From: Bryobacter aggregatus MPL3
GTDB lineage: Bacteria; Acidobacteriota; Terriglobia; Bryobacterales; Bryobacteraceae
Reading direction: 5' to 3'
Length of the DNA: 64,000 nt
Assembly: GCF_000702445.1 (NCBI RefSeq)
Contig: NZ_JNIF01000003.1
Span: 3,410,001-3,474,000 of the forward strand
Position numbers and translations under genes: made by a program. Below are positions 27,457-38,052 of the stretch, one piece after another. Each line of letters starts with the position of its first letter. Position 1 is the first letter of the stretch. The notes below the pieces were generated by a model. That model was not told the origin of the DNA. It saw only the letters and a program-made list of their open reading frames with translations, and made no database searches.

Positions 27457-30400
27457 ATGCAACTCACTCTAGCTCTTCCCTCGGCTGGGATTCCAGCCCT
27501 GCGGGGCATGCTGCTCTCTGGCATGCTTGCGCTGCTCTCCGTTTCTGCATTTGGCGCCATTAGTTTAGTGGGTTCTCCACCGAATGGTGCACAAGGTCAA
27601 CCCTACGATTACACACTGACGGCTGCTGGCGGTACGATGCCGTACACCTATGCGGTGAATTCTGGCACCCTGCCGGCAGGTCTTACGCTGACAACAACTG
27701 GGGTGCTCTCCGGCACGCCCTCTCAGCCCGGTCTTTATGCCCTGTCCATTCGCGTGACGGATAATCTCGCGGTGAGTGGTGTTTCTACGCTCAGTCTGCG
27801 GATCGGTGCCACCAATGGTCTTTCAATTACAACCACCAATCTTCCGGCTGCCGTTCGCGGCGCCGCCTATGATTTTTCTTTCGCTGCTTCGGGGGGGACT
27901 GCTCCCTATTCTTTTGATCTTCTGCCCTCTTCTTCTCCCCTTCCTACGGGGCTCAGTTTGTCCAGTACAGGACACCTGACAGGAACGCCCACAACAGCTG
28001 GCACGAATAAGTTCACCATTCGAGTTACAGATCAAAGCGGATCCAGCTATGTGGTGGATGTGTCGCTGCTGGTGAATGCAACTGCTCTCGCGATCGACCA
28101 GACCTCACTGCCGGGCCTCACGGCCGGAGTGGCTTATCGCCAAACCTTAACGGCTTCTGGCGGTACGCCGCCCTATATCTTTACGATGGAGTCGGGCACT
28201 CTTCCGGGCGGAATCACGCTGTCGGGGACGGGCACTCTCGCGGGAACCGCATCCACTGCGGGCAATTACCCGATTGTGATACGAGTGACCGATTACGCAA
28301 ACAATCACACCTTGGCCTCTTTCACGCTCGTGGTGACTGGTTCCTCCGGCGGCGGCCCGCTCTCGATCAGCGATCTGGTTCTGGCTCCCGTGCAGACTGG
28401 AGTGGCTTATAGCCAACAGTTCTTAAGTACGGGCGGAACCGCGCCGATTACCTTCACCCTCACCAGCGGATCGCTGCCGGCCGGCTTGAGCCTGTCCACT
28501 GGTGGCACGCTTAGCGGCACCACCGCGGCGACGGGGAACTACTCAATCACCATTACGGCAACAGATGCGAATCAGCAGACCGCGCAGAAGAGCTTTACAC
28601 TGACGGTCACCAACAGCGGTACGGCTCCGAGCTTCACCACGTCCACGCTTCCTTTAGCGAGCACCGGTGTGGCTTACAACGCGAGTCTTTCCGTGACTGG
28701 CGGCACTGCTCCTTACACAATTACGATCGTCAACGGCTCGCTCCCTGCTGGCTTGACCCTCTCCTCCTCTGGTGCCATCAGCGGCACCCCCACGGCATCG
28801 ACCGGAAGCTACAGCTTCACGGCCAGGGCGCTGGATGCGGCCGGGCAGAGTGTCGAGCGACGGTTTACGATCAGTTTTGCCAGTGGCACGCTTTCGTTCC
28901 TCGGTGGCGGACTCCCTGCCGCGAAAGTGGGAAGCGCCTATACGGGCACGCTTGGTGCGGTGAATGGGGCAGCTCCTTATTCCTTCACCGTCATCGCCGG
29001 CACCCTTCCCACTGGCCTCACCCTCTCGAGTAATGGCAACCTCTCCGGCGTCCCACGGGAAAGTGGCGTCTATCAGGTGACCTTCCGGGTGGTCGATGCG
29101 AACAACGAAACGGCAACTCTCACCCTGACGCTGATTGTCACCGGATCCGGCTTTAACTTCACCACCACATCACTCCCCTCTGCAGCTTTGAATCAGCCCT
29201 ATTCGGCCACTCTCGCCGGCACCGGAGGAACTGCTCCCGTGAGCTTCTTCCTGACGGTGGGAAGTTTGCCGGCGGGTCTGAGTCTGACGAATGCTGGCAT
29301 CCTTTCGGGAACTCCCCGGGTTGCGGGGGCCTTCTCGTTCGCCATCCAGGCGACGGATGCTTCCAACAGCAGTACAGTTGCGCACTACACGCTTCACGTC
29401 AATGCCTCCGGCATCGGACTCTCCAGTACGCTCCCGGGAGCTCAGGTGGGCACGATTTATTCTGCGGCCTTGACTGCGAGCGGTGGCACTGGACCTTATA
29501 CCTACAGGGTCGTGGAAGGCAGCCTTCCTTCGGGCCTTGCTCTCTCGAATGATGGCGTTCTCAGTGGAGCCCCGGCCGCAGCCGGAGCCTACAATTTCAC
29601 GATTGAGGTGAGGGACAACACGGGTGCGACCTCCTTGTTCTCCTTCCCGCTTAGCGTGAGCAGTGCAACGAATCTCAGCATCGCCACCGCGCAGCTGCCA
29701 AACTTTGTCATTGGCGCGGCGTATAACGTATCGATTCTCGCCACCGGCGGCACCTCGCCGTATCTGTTTAGTGTTGCCAGCGGTGTATTGCCGGCCGGAA
29801 TCAGTTTGTCTTCCGCCGGGATCTTGTCCGGCACATCGACAGCGACCGGCACCTTCCAGTTTGTGGTTCGGGTGACGGATGCCTCCGGCTCCTCCGCCAA
29901 CGCGAATCTCTCGCTCACCAGTGCCAGCAGTGGCGGTGGGAGCGGTTTGCAGTTCACCAGTACCGATCTCACGACCATTCGTGTCGGCCAGCCTTACTCT
30001 GTGCCCTTGCAGGTGAGCGGCGGCGTCGGGCCGTACCGGTTTAGCGTCGTCAATGGTGCATTGCCAGTTGGAATCACCCTTTCGAGGGACGGGATTCTGT
30101 CTGGCACGGCCACCACAGCGGGCAATACGACTGTCACAATCCAGGTGATCGACGATATTGGAGCCCGAGTCTCGGCGCCGATCAGCCTGAATGTCTCTTC
30201 CTCAACTCTCGCGTTCAGCCAACCCTCTTTCCTGGCCGGGCGCGTCGGGGAATTGTATAGCCAGAGCCTCGTCGCCACCGGCGGATCGGCTCCCTATACC
30301 TACAGTCTGGTGAGTGGGGCCCTCCCCCCAGGAGTGGCTCTCAGCTCGAGCGGCACTCTGTCTGGAACACCGACCGCAAGCGGAAGCTTCCCGGTGGTGT

Positions 30401-32220
30401 TGCGCGTTACCGACGCGGCTGGCGTCAGCTACCAACAGATCTTCACGGTCCCGGTAGGCGCGGCGTCCCTCGCCTTTACGAACATTACGCTCTATCCGTC
30501 TTATGTGGGGCAGCCTTATTACACGAGCCTGCAGGCCGCCGGAGGGGTTCCTCCGTATAGCTTCGCGCTCACCTCCGGCAGTTTACCGGCGGGTCTCAGC
30601 TTGAATGCGAACGGTGTCATTTCCGGCACTCCCACCACCGCGGGACCGGTCTCGGCCGTGACCTTCAAGGTGACAGACGCCACCGGAGCCACCGCAAACA
30701 CGACCATCGAGTTCGCGGCCACAACGCAGTCTTCGCTGATCTTGAACTTCTCCTCCGTCCCATCGGCCACGAGTGGACAGTTCTATCTCTTCACTCCTTC
30801 GGCCTCGGGTGGCACGGCTCCCTACACCTTCTCGGTGACGAGCCCTCTGCCTCTTGGCCTCTTCCTCACCCCGGTCGGAAACATTGCAGGCACGCCCACC
30901 CAGCCTGGAAGCTACAACCTGACGATTCGAGCCCAGGATTCCACGGGCGCAATCGTTCTGGCGAACTATCCGTTTACGGTGACTGCGGGAGGCTTTCAGT
31001 TTGGAACGGGCCCCATTCCGGTAGCCAATCTGAACCAGCCCTATCTTTACAACCTCACCACCACGGGTGGTTCGGGGGCCGTCACCTATCAGCTGGTTTC
31101 TGGAACGCTGCCGCCAGGCCTCACGCTATCCAACGGCGTGATTTCTGGAACTCCCACAGCGACAGGGAACTATAACGTCGTGCTGCGGGCTACGGACGCC
31201 ACTGGAGCCTCAACCAGCTCCACGCTCACCTTCACGGTCGGAGGAGGCGCTCTTGGCTTCACGTCCTTGAACCTGCTTCCCGGAACCGTGAACTCGCCCT
31301 ATAGCCAGAATGTCACGGCGACGGGCGGCACCGGTCCCTATACCTACCAGGTGCAAAGTGGTTCGTTGCCGGCAGGTTTGACCCTGAGCCCGGCAGGCCT
31401 CCTCTCCGGAACCCCAACGGCGACTGGCCGCTTCCCGGTCACCATCCGAGTGACGGACGCAGCTGCTCACAGCTTCGACCAGTCATTTGAACTCAGTATT
31501 GGTGTGGCGGGAGCTCCAACGCTCAATGCGGTTGCAAGTGCTGCAAACTACGCCACCAATGGCGTGGTACCTGGAGAGGCGGTTGTCCTCTTTGGGGCGA
31601 ACGCCGGACCCACGACACCGGCAAACTTCACTGCGGTGAACGGAGTCGTTCCCTCCACCTTGCAGGGAGTTCGTGTTTTCTTTGATGACACACCGGCTCC
31701 AATCCTGTACGCCAGTGCGGATCAGATCACGGCAATGGTGCCCTGGTCGATTGGTGGCAGGTCCACGGTCGCCATCCGGATCGAGTACAACGGGACGGTC
31801 TCTAACCGCTACCTAGCCAATGTCCTGGTGGCCAGTCCGGCGCTCTTTACGGCGAATGCCAGTGGCTCCGGACCGGGTTCCATCGGGAATCAGGACGGCA
31901 CTGTAAATACGGCATCGAATGCGGCGATGAGAGGGTCGATTGTGAGTCTGTACATCACCGGTGCCGGGGCGATGACGCCCGTGCATGCCTCGGGAATGAT
32001 CGCAACCGGAACAACTTCCATGCTGAATCAGGCCCTCGCCGTCACCATCAATGGGCTCGCGGCTACGGTCCAATATGCGGGGAACTCGCCGGGACTCGTC
32101 GAAGGGATTGTTCAGGTGAATGTGAAATTGCCTACCGGTACCAAGACCGGAGCAAACAACATTGTCATCAATTCTGGTGCCGCCAGCACCACGACAACCG
32201 TGACGGTCTACGTACAATAA
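27457..32220 (+). CDS. Giant secreted Ig-repeat protein with TIGR03437 C-terminal domain (copy 1)
   Basis: About 1587 residues. After a signal peptide (LSGMLALLSVSAFG) come 15 tandem repeats of about 85-90 residues of the putative-Ig (He_PIG) type. Each has the pattern LP..xxGxxY, GGTxPYxxxxxxGxLPxGLxL, GxLSGTPTxxGxxxFTxRVTD. The last ~235 residues form the TIGR03437 'Solibacter' domain (ASAANYATNGVVPGEAVVLF to TVYVQ). No cysteine is present in the protein. The ORF is open from a TTG at 27397; the ATG at 27457 is preferred and one at 27508 is possible. Function unknown; likely an extended surface adhesin or matrix protein. Confidence 0.88.
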   Translation: MQLTLALPSAGIPALRGMLLSGMLALLSVSAFGAISLVGSPPNGAQGQPYDYTLTAAGGTMPYTYAVNSGTLPAGLTLTTTGVLSGTPSQPGLYALSIRVTDNLAVSGVSTLSLRIGATNGLSITTTNLPAAVRGAAYDFSFAASGGTAPYSFDLLPSSSPLPTGLSLSSTGHLTGTPTTAGTNKFTIRVTDQSGSSYVVDVSLLVNATALAIDQTSLPGLTAGVAYRQTLTASGGTPPYIFTMESGTLPGGITLSGTGTLAGTASTAGNYPIVIRVTDYANNHTLASFTLVVTGSSGGGPLSISDLVLAPVQTGVAYSQQFLSTGGTAPITFTLTSGSLPAGLSLSTGGTLSGTTAATGNYSITITATDANQQTAQKSFTLTVTNSGTAPSFTTSTLPLASTGVAYNASLSVTGGTAPYTITIVNGSLPAGLTLSSSGAISGTPTASTGSYSFTARALDAAGQSVERRFTISFASGTLSFLGGGLPAAKVGSAYTGTLGAVNGAAPYSFTVIAGTLPTGLTLSSNGNLSGVPRESGVYQVTFRVVDANNETATLTLTLIVTGSGFNFTTTSLPSAALNQPYSATLAGTGGTAPVSFFLTVGSLPAGLSLTNAGILSGTPRVAGAFSFAIQATDASNSSTVAHYTLHVNASGIGLSSTLPGAQVGTIYSAALTASGGTGPYTYRVVEGSLPSGLALSNDGVLSGAPAAAGAYNFTIEVRDNTGATSLFSFPLSVSSATNLSIATAQLPNFVIGAAYNVSILATGGTSPYLFSVASGVLPAGISLSSAGILSGTSTATGTFQFVVRVTDASGSSANANLSLTSASSGGGSGLQFTSTDLTTIRVGQPYSVPLQVSGGVGPYRFSVVNGALPVGITLSRDGILSGTATTAGNTTVTIQVIDDIGARVSAPISLNVSSSTLAFSQPSFLAGRVGELYSQSLVATGGSAPYTYSLVSGALPPGVALSSSGTLSGTPTASGSFPVVLRVTDAAGVSYQQIFTVPVGAASLAFTNITLYPSYVGQPYYTSLQAAGGVPPYSFALTSGSLPAGLSLNANGVISGTPTTAGPVSAVTFKVTDATGATANTTIEFAATTQSSLILNFSSVPSATSGQFYLFTPSASGGTAPYTFSVTSPLPLGLFLTPVGNIAGTPTQPGSYNLTIRAQDSTGAIVLANYPFTVTAGGFQFGTGPIPVANLNQPYLYNLTTTGGSGAVTYQLVSGTLPPGLTLSNGVISGTPTATGNYNVVLRATDATGASTSSTLTFTVGGGALGFTSLNLLPGTVNSPYSQNVTATGGTGPYTYQVQSGSLPAGLTLSPAGLLSGTPTATGRFPVTIRVTDAAAHSFDQSFELSIGVAGAPTLNAVASAANYATNGVVPGEAVVLFGANAGPTTPANFTAVNGVVPSTLQGVRVFFDDTPAPILYASADQITAMVPWSIGGRSTVAIRIEYNGTVSNRYLANVLVASPALFTANASGSGPGSIGNQDGTVNTASNAAMRGSIVSLYITGAGAMTPVHASGMIATGTTSMLNQALAVTINGLAATVQYAGNSPGLVEGIVQVNVKLPTGTKTGANNIVINSGAASTTTTVTVYVQ

Positions 32221-32229
32221 CCGGCAACA

Positions 32230-32309
32230 AAAAGCCGGGATTGCCAAGATCGCCGTTTCTGGAAGAAATGTCTTCTTCCGGAAATGCGATCACGGTAATC
32301 CCGGCTTTT
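32230..32309. repeat. 80-nt near-perfect palindrome between two giant genes
   Basis: Outer arms AAAAGCCGGGATT (32230-32242) and AATCCCGGCTTTT (32297-32309) are perfectly complementary over 13 bp. Inside, GCC/GGT continue the stem, GATCGC (32248-32253) pairs with GCGATC (32286-32291), TTTC (32256-32259) with GAAA (32281-32284), and GGAAGA (32261-32266) with TCTTCC (32274-32279), leaving a 7-nt loop. The right arm ends in TTTT, so it could terminate transcription of the upstream giant gene, and by symmetry also in reverse. Its length exceeds a normal terminator and suggests a REP- or MITE-like element. Confidence 0.7.
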
Positions 32310-32468
32310 GCGTGATTGGATCCAATATCCTGTTTCCAGATCACGGGGCAACTGCGGAATTGACGCGTTCAATTTCTGGGATTCCCGCCTCAGACCAGCA
32401 ACTGGATGTATCTGATGGGATACGGATGAACTATGCTGAAGGCTATAGTTCATTTTGTTAAGGAATCT

Positions 32469-35400
32469 ATGTCGTTCTTCCGTCTGCTCCCCATCCTCTG
32501 CCTCTTTCTCACCGCAATATCCGGCTTTGCGGAGATTTCGCTATCGCCGAATAGTGTTCCAGCTGGCACCATGGGGGTCCCTTATACGAACACTTTAAAG
32601 GCAACGGGTGGCGTCGGTACTTATGGCTACGCGCAAGTCGCGGGAAATTTGCCGAACGGACTCACGCTCAGCGATGGAGGCGTTTTATCCGGCACTCCCA
32701 CTGCTTCGGGGTCCTTTAGTTTCACCGTACGTGTGACGGATGGCGCCTCCACGTCAAAAGACTTTCCTCTCTCCCTTTTTGTGGCCAATCCAAGCGGATT
32801 GCTGGTAACGACTACCGCTCTTCCCGACGCGCAAGTAGGACAGGGATATACTGCCAGCCTGGCAGCGACCGGAGGTTCCAGTTCCGGCTATACCTGGAAT
32901 GTCGTGAGTGGAACACCGCCGCCCGGGATCTTTATTATCGCGTCTGGTCTCTTTCAGGGGAGTGCGTCAACGGCAGGTACCTATAATTTCACGGTCGAGG
33001 TGACGGACTCTGGCGGCTCTAAAGCCCAGGCCGCACTCAGCATCCGGGTGAATTCCAACGCCTTAACGATCTCGACTCCTTCTCTTGCCTCAGGCAGCGT
33101 GGGCGCTTCTTACAGCCAGAGCCTCAGCGCCTCGGGCGGGCTGCAACCCTATTTCTTCAGTGTCTCTGCCGGCACTTTGCCATTGGGTTTATCCATCACT
33201 TCAAGCGGTCTGATCAGCGGCACTCCGAGTGCTGTTGGTACGGCGAATTTTACTGTGCGTGTCGCCGATGGTTCGGGGCAAGCTGCAACGAAACCGCTCT
33301 CCATCACCATTGCTGCGGCCCAACTTGCCATCAACCAGACGGCACTGCCCAGCGGCCAGCTTGGTCAAGTCTATTCCAGCAGTGTTGGCGCGGTAAATGG
33401 AACCGCCCCTTACACTTTCTCGATTATCGCCGGAGCTTTACCCGCGGGCATTAGCTTTGCGAGCAATGGTGTCTTCAGTGGAACTCCAACGGTTCCTGGT
33501 AGTTATCCCTTCACCGTCCAGGTGCGGGATAACACGAATGCAACCGCATCCGCTTCCTTCAGCATCGCGGTGAATTCAAACTCGCTGACCATTACCACTA
33601 CCTCGCTCCCCAATGGGGTTCTCTCGCAGAACTACCAGACCAGCATTATCGCTTCTGGCGGCGTCACGCCTTATACCTTCCAGATCCTCAGCGGCAACAC
33701 GCCGCCGGGCTTGTCTCTGAGTACCACCGGGTCGCTCGCGGGAATTCCAAGTGCGGTTGGCACCTATACCTTCCTTGCTCGTGTTTCAGATAATTCCGGC
33801 TCCACCGTTCAGCGGGAGTTGACGGTGACAGTGACTGGCAATGGATTGAGTTTTGTCTCGACGGCGCTTCCCAATGGCCAGTTGGGACAAACCTACACTG
33901 CCACTTTGACTGCGGCAGGTGGCACAACGCCCTATAACTATTCCATCATCAGTGGCTCTTTGCCTCCAGGGCTCCAACTCGGTGCGACCGGTGGCATCAC
34001 CGGTACTCCCACCGGTACCGGAAGTTACCAGATGACCTTCCGCGTGCAGGACGCACTGGGAATTGTGGCTCAGACCACGTTGTCGATCAACGTCACCAGT
34101 GGCAGCTCTCTCACCATTACGACGCAATCGTTGCCTTCTGCGGTGCTGAACCAGCCCTATAACGCCACGATTTCTGCGGCTGGTGGCTCTCCCTCCTATA
34201 CCTTCTATGTCACAGCGGGCGCCTTGCCGAACGGTCTGGTCCTCAGCTCCAACGGGGTGATCTCGGGGATTCCAAATTCTTCCGGAACCTTCCAGTTCAC
34301 TGTTCTTGCTTTCGATTCGCAGAGCCGCCAAGCTCAGGCGACCTTCTCCATCAGCGTCAATTCCTCGAATATCCAGATCGGCAGCCTCATCCTTCCCTCC
34401 GGTACTTTGAATCAGCCATACAGCGCGACAGTGACTGCCACAGGTGGCACGAGTCCCTATAGCTACTCGATTACAAGCGGTGGATTGCCCACCGGGTTGA
34501 GCATGGACAACAACGGTGTTTTGAGTGGAACTCCAACGGCCAGTGGGAACTATAACTTCACGGTTCGTATCCAGGATGCGGCCTCAGTCACGGCTTCTTT
34601 CGGCCTTTCGTTGAGCATCAGTTCGTCTACGCTCGCCATCACCACCACGTCGCTCCCGGGAGGCCTAGTCGGCAGTTCTTATAGCGGTTTGATTCTGGCA
34701 AGTGGTGGCACAGGCCCGTATCTCTTCGAACAGACTGCCGGTACTTTGCCGGCTGGTCTGAGTCTGACGCAAGCAGGTGGAATTAGCGGAATTCCAACCA
34801 ACGCCGGAACCTTCAACTTTACGATCAAGGCAAGTGATGCCGCCTCGGCAAGCACCACGGCAAACTTCTCCATCACCATCAACAGCGCGGGTTCGCTTAC
34901 GATTACGACGACGAGTCTTCCTACCGGGCAGGTGAATCTCAACTACAACGTGGGGCTCACTGCGGTCGGAGGCAGTTTCCCGTATAGCTATTCCATCAAG
35001 AGCGGCTCGCTGCCGCCTGGGCTGACATTGAGCGGTACGGGGGGCATCACAGGTCTCCCCACCACTCCAGGGAATTACGGCTTCGTTGTCCAGTTGAATG
35101 ACAATGGCGGCCAGAGTACGCAGACGGCGCTGAGTATCGATATCACGAGCGTTGGCTTCTATATCTCGACAACCACGCTTCCTACCATTCAGGTCGGCCA
35201 GTTCTTTACAACCACGTTGAGTGCCACGGGGGGCTCAGCTCCTTATAGCTACACCATCGTTGCGGGCGGCTTGCCGAACGGCGTGAGTCTTACGAGTTCG
35301 GGGACTCTTTCCGGTGTCGCCTCGACAAGTGGCAGCTATCCAGTGACGGTTCGGGCTACGGATGTCGGTGGCGCTACGGCGCAGGCCAACTTGACTCTCA

Positions 35401-37964
35401 CTGTGGGCTCTAGTCTCCTCACCTTCACCACCACCAGCCTGCCGCAAGGCTATATCGGCCAGCAATACAATGTGCAACTCCAGGTTGCTGGTGGTGCTGC
35501 GCCGTATCAGTTCTCTTTGGTTGGCGGAATCCTGCCGTCCGGGCTGAGTCTGACCTTCAACGGACAGATTCTCGGAACTCCGATTTCCTCGAGTTTCAAC
35601 AATCTCACCTTCCGGGTGACCGATAACGCGGGTGGCAGCGCCACAGTCGCGCTGAACCTTGCCATTGGCCAATCGACAGTTCAGTTCCTGACCACTTCAC
35701 TGCAGACGGCGAGTGTGGGGCAATCCTATGCGGTTTCGCTCCAGGCGAGTGGTGGCACGACGCCTTACACTTTCAGTCTGATCAGTGGCTCTCTTCCAAA
35801 TGGCATCACGTTCTCCCAGTCCGGGCTCTTGTCGGGCACGCCCACCCAGGCTGGCAGCACCACGCTCGGCTTCCGCGTGACGGATTCTGCTTCTGCCACC
35901 TCCACCACAACGCTGGTCCTCAGCGTAGTTAACAGTACTCTGCAGATCACGACCAACTCCCTGCCGGGCGGACGTGTGGGCCAAGCCTACAGCCATACGC
36001 TGCAAACTACGGGTGGTCAACTACCGGTGAATTTCGAACTTGTCTCGACGATTACCTCCGGATTCCCACCTCCTGGAATCACGATTTCCTCTGGCGGTGT
36101 CATTTCCGGGACACCGCAATCTGATGGCACTTTCACCTTCACGGTACGTGCGACAGACGTGCAGAATCTGTCGGTCCAGAAAACCTTCACTCTCGTCATC
36201 ACACAGGGTGGTCCTTCCTTCACCACGACAGCTCTGCCCGCCGGCACTGTGGGTCAGATCTATAATCAGACCCTCATGGCGGCAAACGGTACGGCGCCCT
36301 ATATCTTCTCGCTGAGTTCCGGCATCCTGCCCCCAGGTGTATCGTTGAATCCCAGCGGGCAGATGTCGGGAACTCCGAATACGCCGGGCACCTTTACCTT
36401 CTCTCTCCGTGTTACGGACAGTGCGCAGCAGAGCGCCGACGCAACCTTCTCCGTCTTGATCAACAGTGGCGGGTCGGCTCTTGCGATCAGTGCCCTCGCT
36501 CCTCCAACGGGCAATCTGTTCTTCTCCTACTCCTTTGCTCTCACCGCGACAGGCGGACGGGAGCCCTATACCTGGGCCATTCCGGCCGGCACCATTCCAA
36601 ACGGTTTGCGCTTGGAGTCGACCGGAACCTTAAACGGCCTTTTGCTGTCGCCGGGTATCTACCGCTTTACGGCGAGAGTCACCGATGCGGACAACACGCG
36701 GGTGGAAGCTCCGATCACGATTACCGTGAACCCGGCCAATCGCTTGTCTTCCGGAACGGTGGGCAGCGCTTACTCGGCCCAGGCTCCAGCGCCGGCCGTG
36801 GGCCGGGCGCCCTTTACCTACACGTTCAACGCGAATGCGCTCGGGGATCTGCCTCCCGGGATCATTCTGAATGCGAATGGTTCTTTGACGGGTACACCGA
36901 CTACGGCTGGGGAATATACTTTTGGCGTTCTGACTCAAGATACAAGCGGCTTCCGGAGCAACATGGCTCTGGTTCTCACGGTGCACGGTGGCAACTTCTC
37001 CATCCTCACTCCCAGCGTTCCGGGCGCGACTTCCGGAACCCCTTATAGTCAGACCCTGACTGCAGCAGGTGGCAAGGAGCCATATAACTGGGTGATTGCC
37101 TCGGGTACGCTTCCGAATGGCCTCACGCTCAATCCATTGAATGGGCAGATCAGCGGAACGCCAACGATTCAAGGCACGACCTTCTTTACGGCCAAGGTCT
37201 CCGATGGAAATGGCACAAGCGCCTATTCCTACTTCGGAATCAGTGTTGCCGCTCCGGGCTCGCCAGTAATCCACGCGATTACCAGCGCTGCCAGTTATGC
37301 GACGAATGGCGTGGTGCCGGGAGAACTGATTACGCTCTTCGGTGGTACCTTAGGCCCGCAGAATCTAACCAGCTTCTCCCTGGTCGACGGAAAGGTCCCA
37401 AGCCTGCTGGCCGCGACTCGTGTACTCTTTGACGGCGTCCCCGCGCCGGTGATCTATACCTCCTATGGCCAGGCGAGTGTCGTAACGCCGTTCTCGATGG
37501 TCTCCAAACACTCAGTTCGCGTGGTGGTGGAATATCAGACCTACCAATCCACTCCGTTCCTCTTGCCCGTGCTCAGCTCGCGGCCCGGCATCTTTACGGT
37601 CGATAGCAGTGGCCGTGGTCCAGGCGCGATTCTCAATCAGAACAGTTCGGTGAATAGCTCCTCGAACCGCGCGGCAAAGGAGTCGGTTGTTGTTCTCTAC
37701 CTCACTGGTGGTGGCTCGATGACCCCCGAAGGAGTGGAAGGCGATGTATCGTCCGGAACCTCCAGCCTGAACCAGCAGACTCTGGTCACCATCAACAACC
37801 AACCCGCCACCGTGCAGTACTCGGGTAATGCTCCGGGTCTCGTACAGGGTGTGATTCAGGTGAACGTAAAACTGCCTCCTGGAACGGTCTCGGGAGAGAA
37901 TGCGATTTCGGTCCAGATCGGACCCAATCGCAGCAACGCAAACGTTAGCGTCTGGGTGCAGTAA
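32469..37964 (+). CDS. Giant secreted Ig-repeat protein with TIGR03437 C-terminal domain (copy 2)
   Basis: About 1831 residues. Signal peptide MSFFRLLPILCLFLTAISGFA, then 18 repeats of the He_PIG type and a ~235-residue TIGR03437 domain. The ORF is open from 32433, but the ATG at 32469 follows an AAGGA site. Repeats 16-18 are not generic: 16 (APPTGNLFFSYSFAL), 17 (a longer module with APFTYTFNANALGDLPPG and GFRSNMAL) and 18 have one-to-one counterparts in copy 3, as does repeat 14 (ELVSTITSGFPPPG). The mature chain has no cysteine. Ends at a strong terminator. Role unknown; presumed extracellular or surface-bound. Confidence 0.88.
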   Translation: MSFFRLLPILCLFLTAISGFAEISLSPNSVPAGTMGVPYTNTLKATGGVGTYGYAQVAGNLPNGLTLSDGGVLSGTPTASGSFSFTVRVTDGASTSKDFPLSLFVANPSGLLVTTTALPDAQVGQGYTASLAATGGSSSGYTWNVVSGTPPPGIFIIASGLFQGSASTAGTYNFTVEVTDSGGSKAQAALSIRVNSNALTISTPSLASGSVGASYSQSLSASGGLQPYFFSVSAGTLPLGLSITSSGLISGTPSAVGTANFTVRVADGSGQAATKPLSITIAAAQLAINQTALPSGQLGQVYSSSVGAVNGTAPYTFSIIAGALPAGISFASNGVFSGTPTVPGSYPFTVQVRDNTNATASASFSIAVNSNSLTITTTSLPNGVLSQNYQTSIIASGGVTPYTFQILSGNTPPGLSLSTTGSLAGIPSAVGTYTFLARVSDNSGSTVQRELTVTVTGNGLSFVSTALPNGQLGQTYTATLTAAGGTTPYNYSIISGSLPPGLQLGATGGITGTPTGTGSYQMTFRVQDALGIVAQTTLSINVTSGSSLTITTQSLPSAVLNQPYNATISAAGGSPSYTFYVTAGALPNGLVLSSNGVISGIPNSSGTFQFTVLAFDSQSRQAQATFSISVNSSNIQIGSLILPSGTLNQPYSATVTATGGTSPYSYSITSGGLPTGLSMDNNGVLSGTPTASGNYNFTVRIQDAASVTASFGLSLSISSSTLAITTTSLPGGLVGSSYSGLILASGGTGPYLFEQTAGTLPAGLSLTQAGGISGIPTNAGTFNFTIKASDAASASTTANFSITINSAGSLTITTTSLPTGQVNLNYNVGLTAVGGSFPYSYSIKSGSLPPGLTLSGTGGITGLPTTPGNYGFVVQLNDNGGQSTQTALSIDITSVGFYISTTTLPTIQVGQFFTTTLSATGGSAPYSYTIVAGGLPNGVSLTSSGTLSGVASTSGSYPVTVRATDVGGATAQANLTLTVGSSLLTFTTTSLPQGYIGQQYNVQLQVAGGAAPYQFSLVGGILPSGLSLTFNGQILGTPISSSFNNLTFRVTDNAGGSATVALNLAIGQSTVQFLTTSLQTASVGQSYAVSLQASGGTTPYTFSLISGSLPNGITFSQSGLLSGTPTQAGSTTLGFRVTDSASATSTTTLVLSVVNSTLQITTNSLPGGRVGQAYSHTLQTTGGQLPVNFELVSTITSGFPPPGITISSGGVISGTPQSDGTFTFTVRATDVQNLSVQKTFTLVITQGGPSFTTTALPAGTVGQIYNQTLMAANGTAPYIFSLSSGILPPGVSLNPSGQMSGTPNTPGTFTFSLRVTDSAQQSADATFSVLINSGGSALAISALAPPTGNLFFSYSFALTATGGREPYTWAIPAGTIPNGLRLESTGTLNGLLLSPGIYRFTARVTDADNTRVEAPITITVNPANRLSSGTVGSAYSAQAPAPAVGRAPFTYTFNANALGDLPPGIILNANGSLTGTPTTAGEYTFGVLTQDTSGFRSNMALVLTVHGGNFSILTPSVPGATSGTPYSQTLTAAGGKEPYNWVIASGTLPNGLTLNPLNGQISGTPTIQGTTFFTAKVSDGNGTSAYSYFGISVAAPGSPVIHAITSAASYATNGVVPGELITLFGGTLGPQNLTSFSLVDGKVPSLLAATRVLFDGVPAPVIYTSYGQASVVTPFSMVSKHSVRVVVEYQTYQSTPFLLPVLSSRPGIFTVDSSGRGPGAILNQNSSVNSSSNRAAKESVVVLYLTGGGSMTPEGVEGDVSSGTSSLNQQTLVTINNQPATVQYSGNAPGLVQGVIQVNVKLPPGTVSGENAISVQIGPNRSNANVSVWVQ

Positions 37965-37981
37965 ACGAAACCGACCTCCCC

Positions 37982-38018
37982 AAAAAGGCTGAGCTACTCA
38001 AATAGCTCAGCCTTTTTT
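37982..38018 (+). terminator. Rho-independent terminator after giant gene 2
   Basis: GGCTGAGCTA (37987-37996) and TAGCTCAGCC (38003-38012) form a perfect 10-bp stem with a 6-nt loop, followed by six T (38013-38018) and preceded by five A. It separates copies 2 and 3 into different transcription units, and the A-run lets it work in both directions. Confidence 0.92.
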
Positions 38019-38052
38019 CATAAGAATTCATGGATAATGAGCGAAGTCGTCC

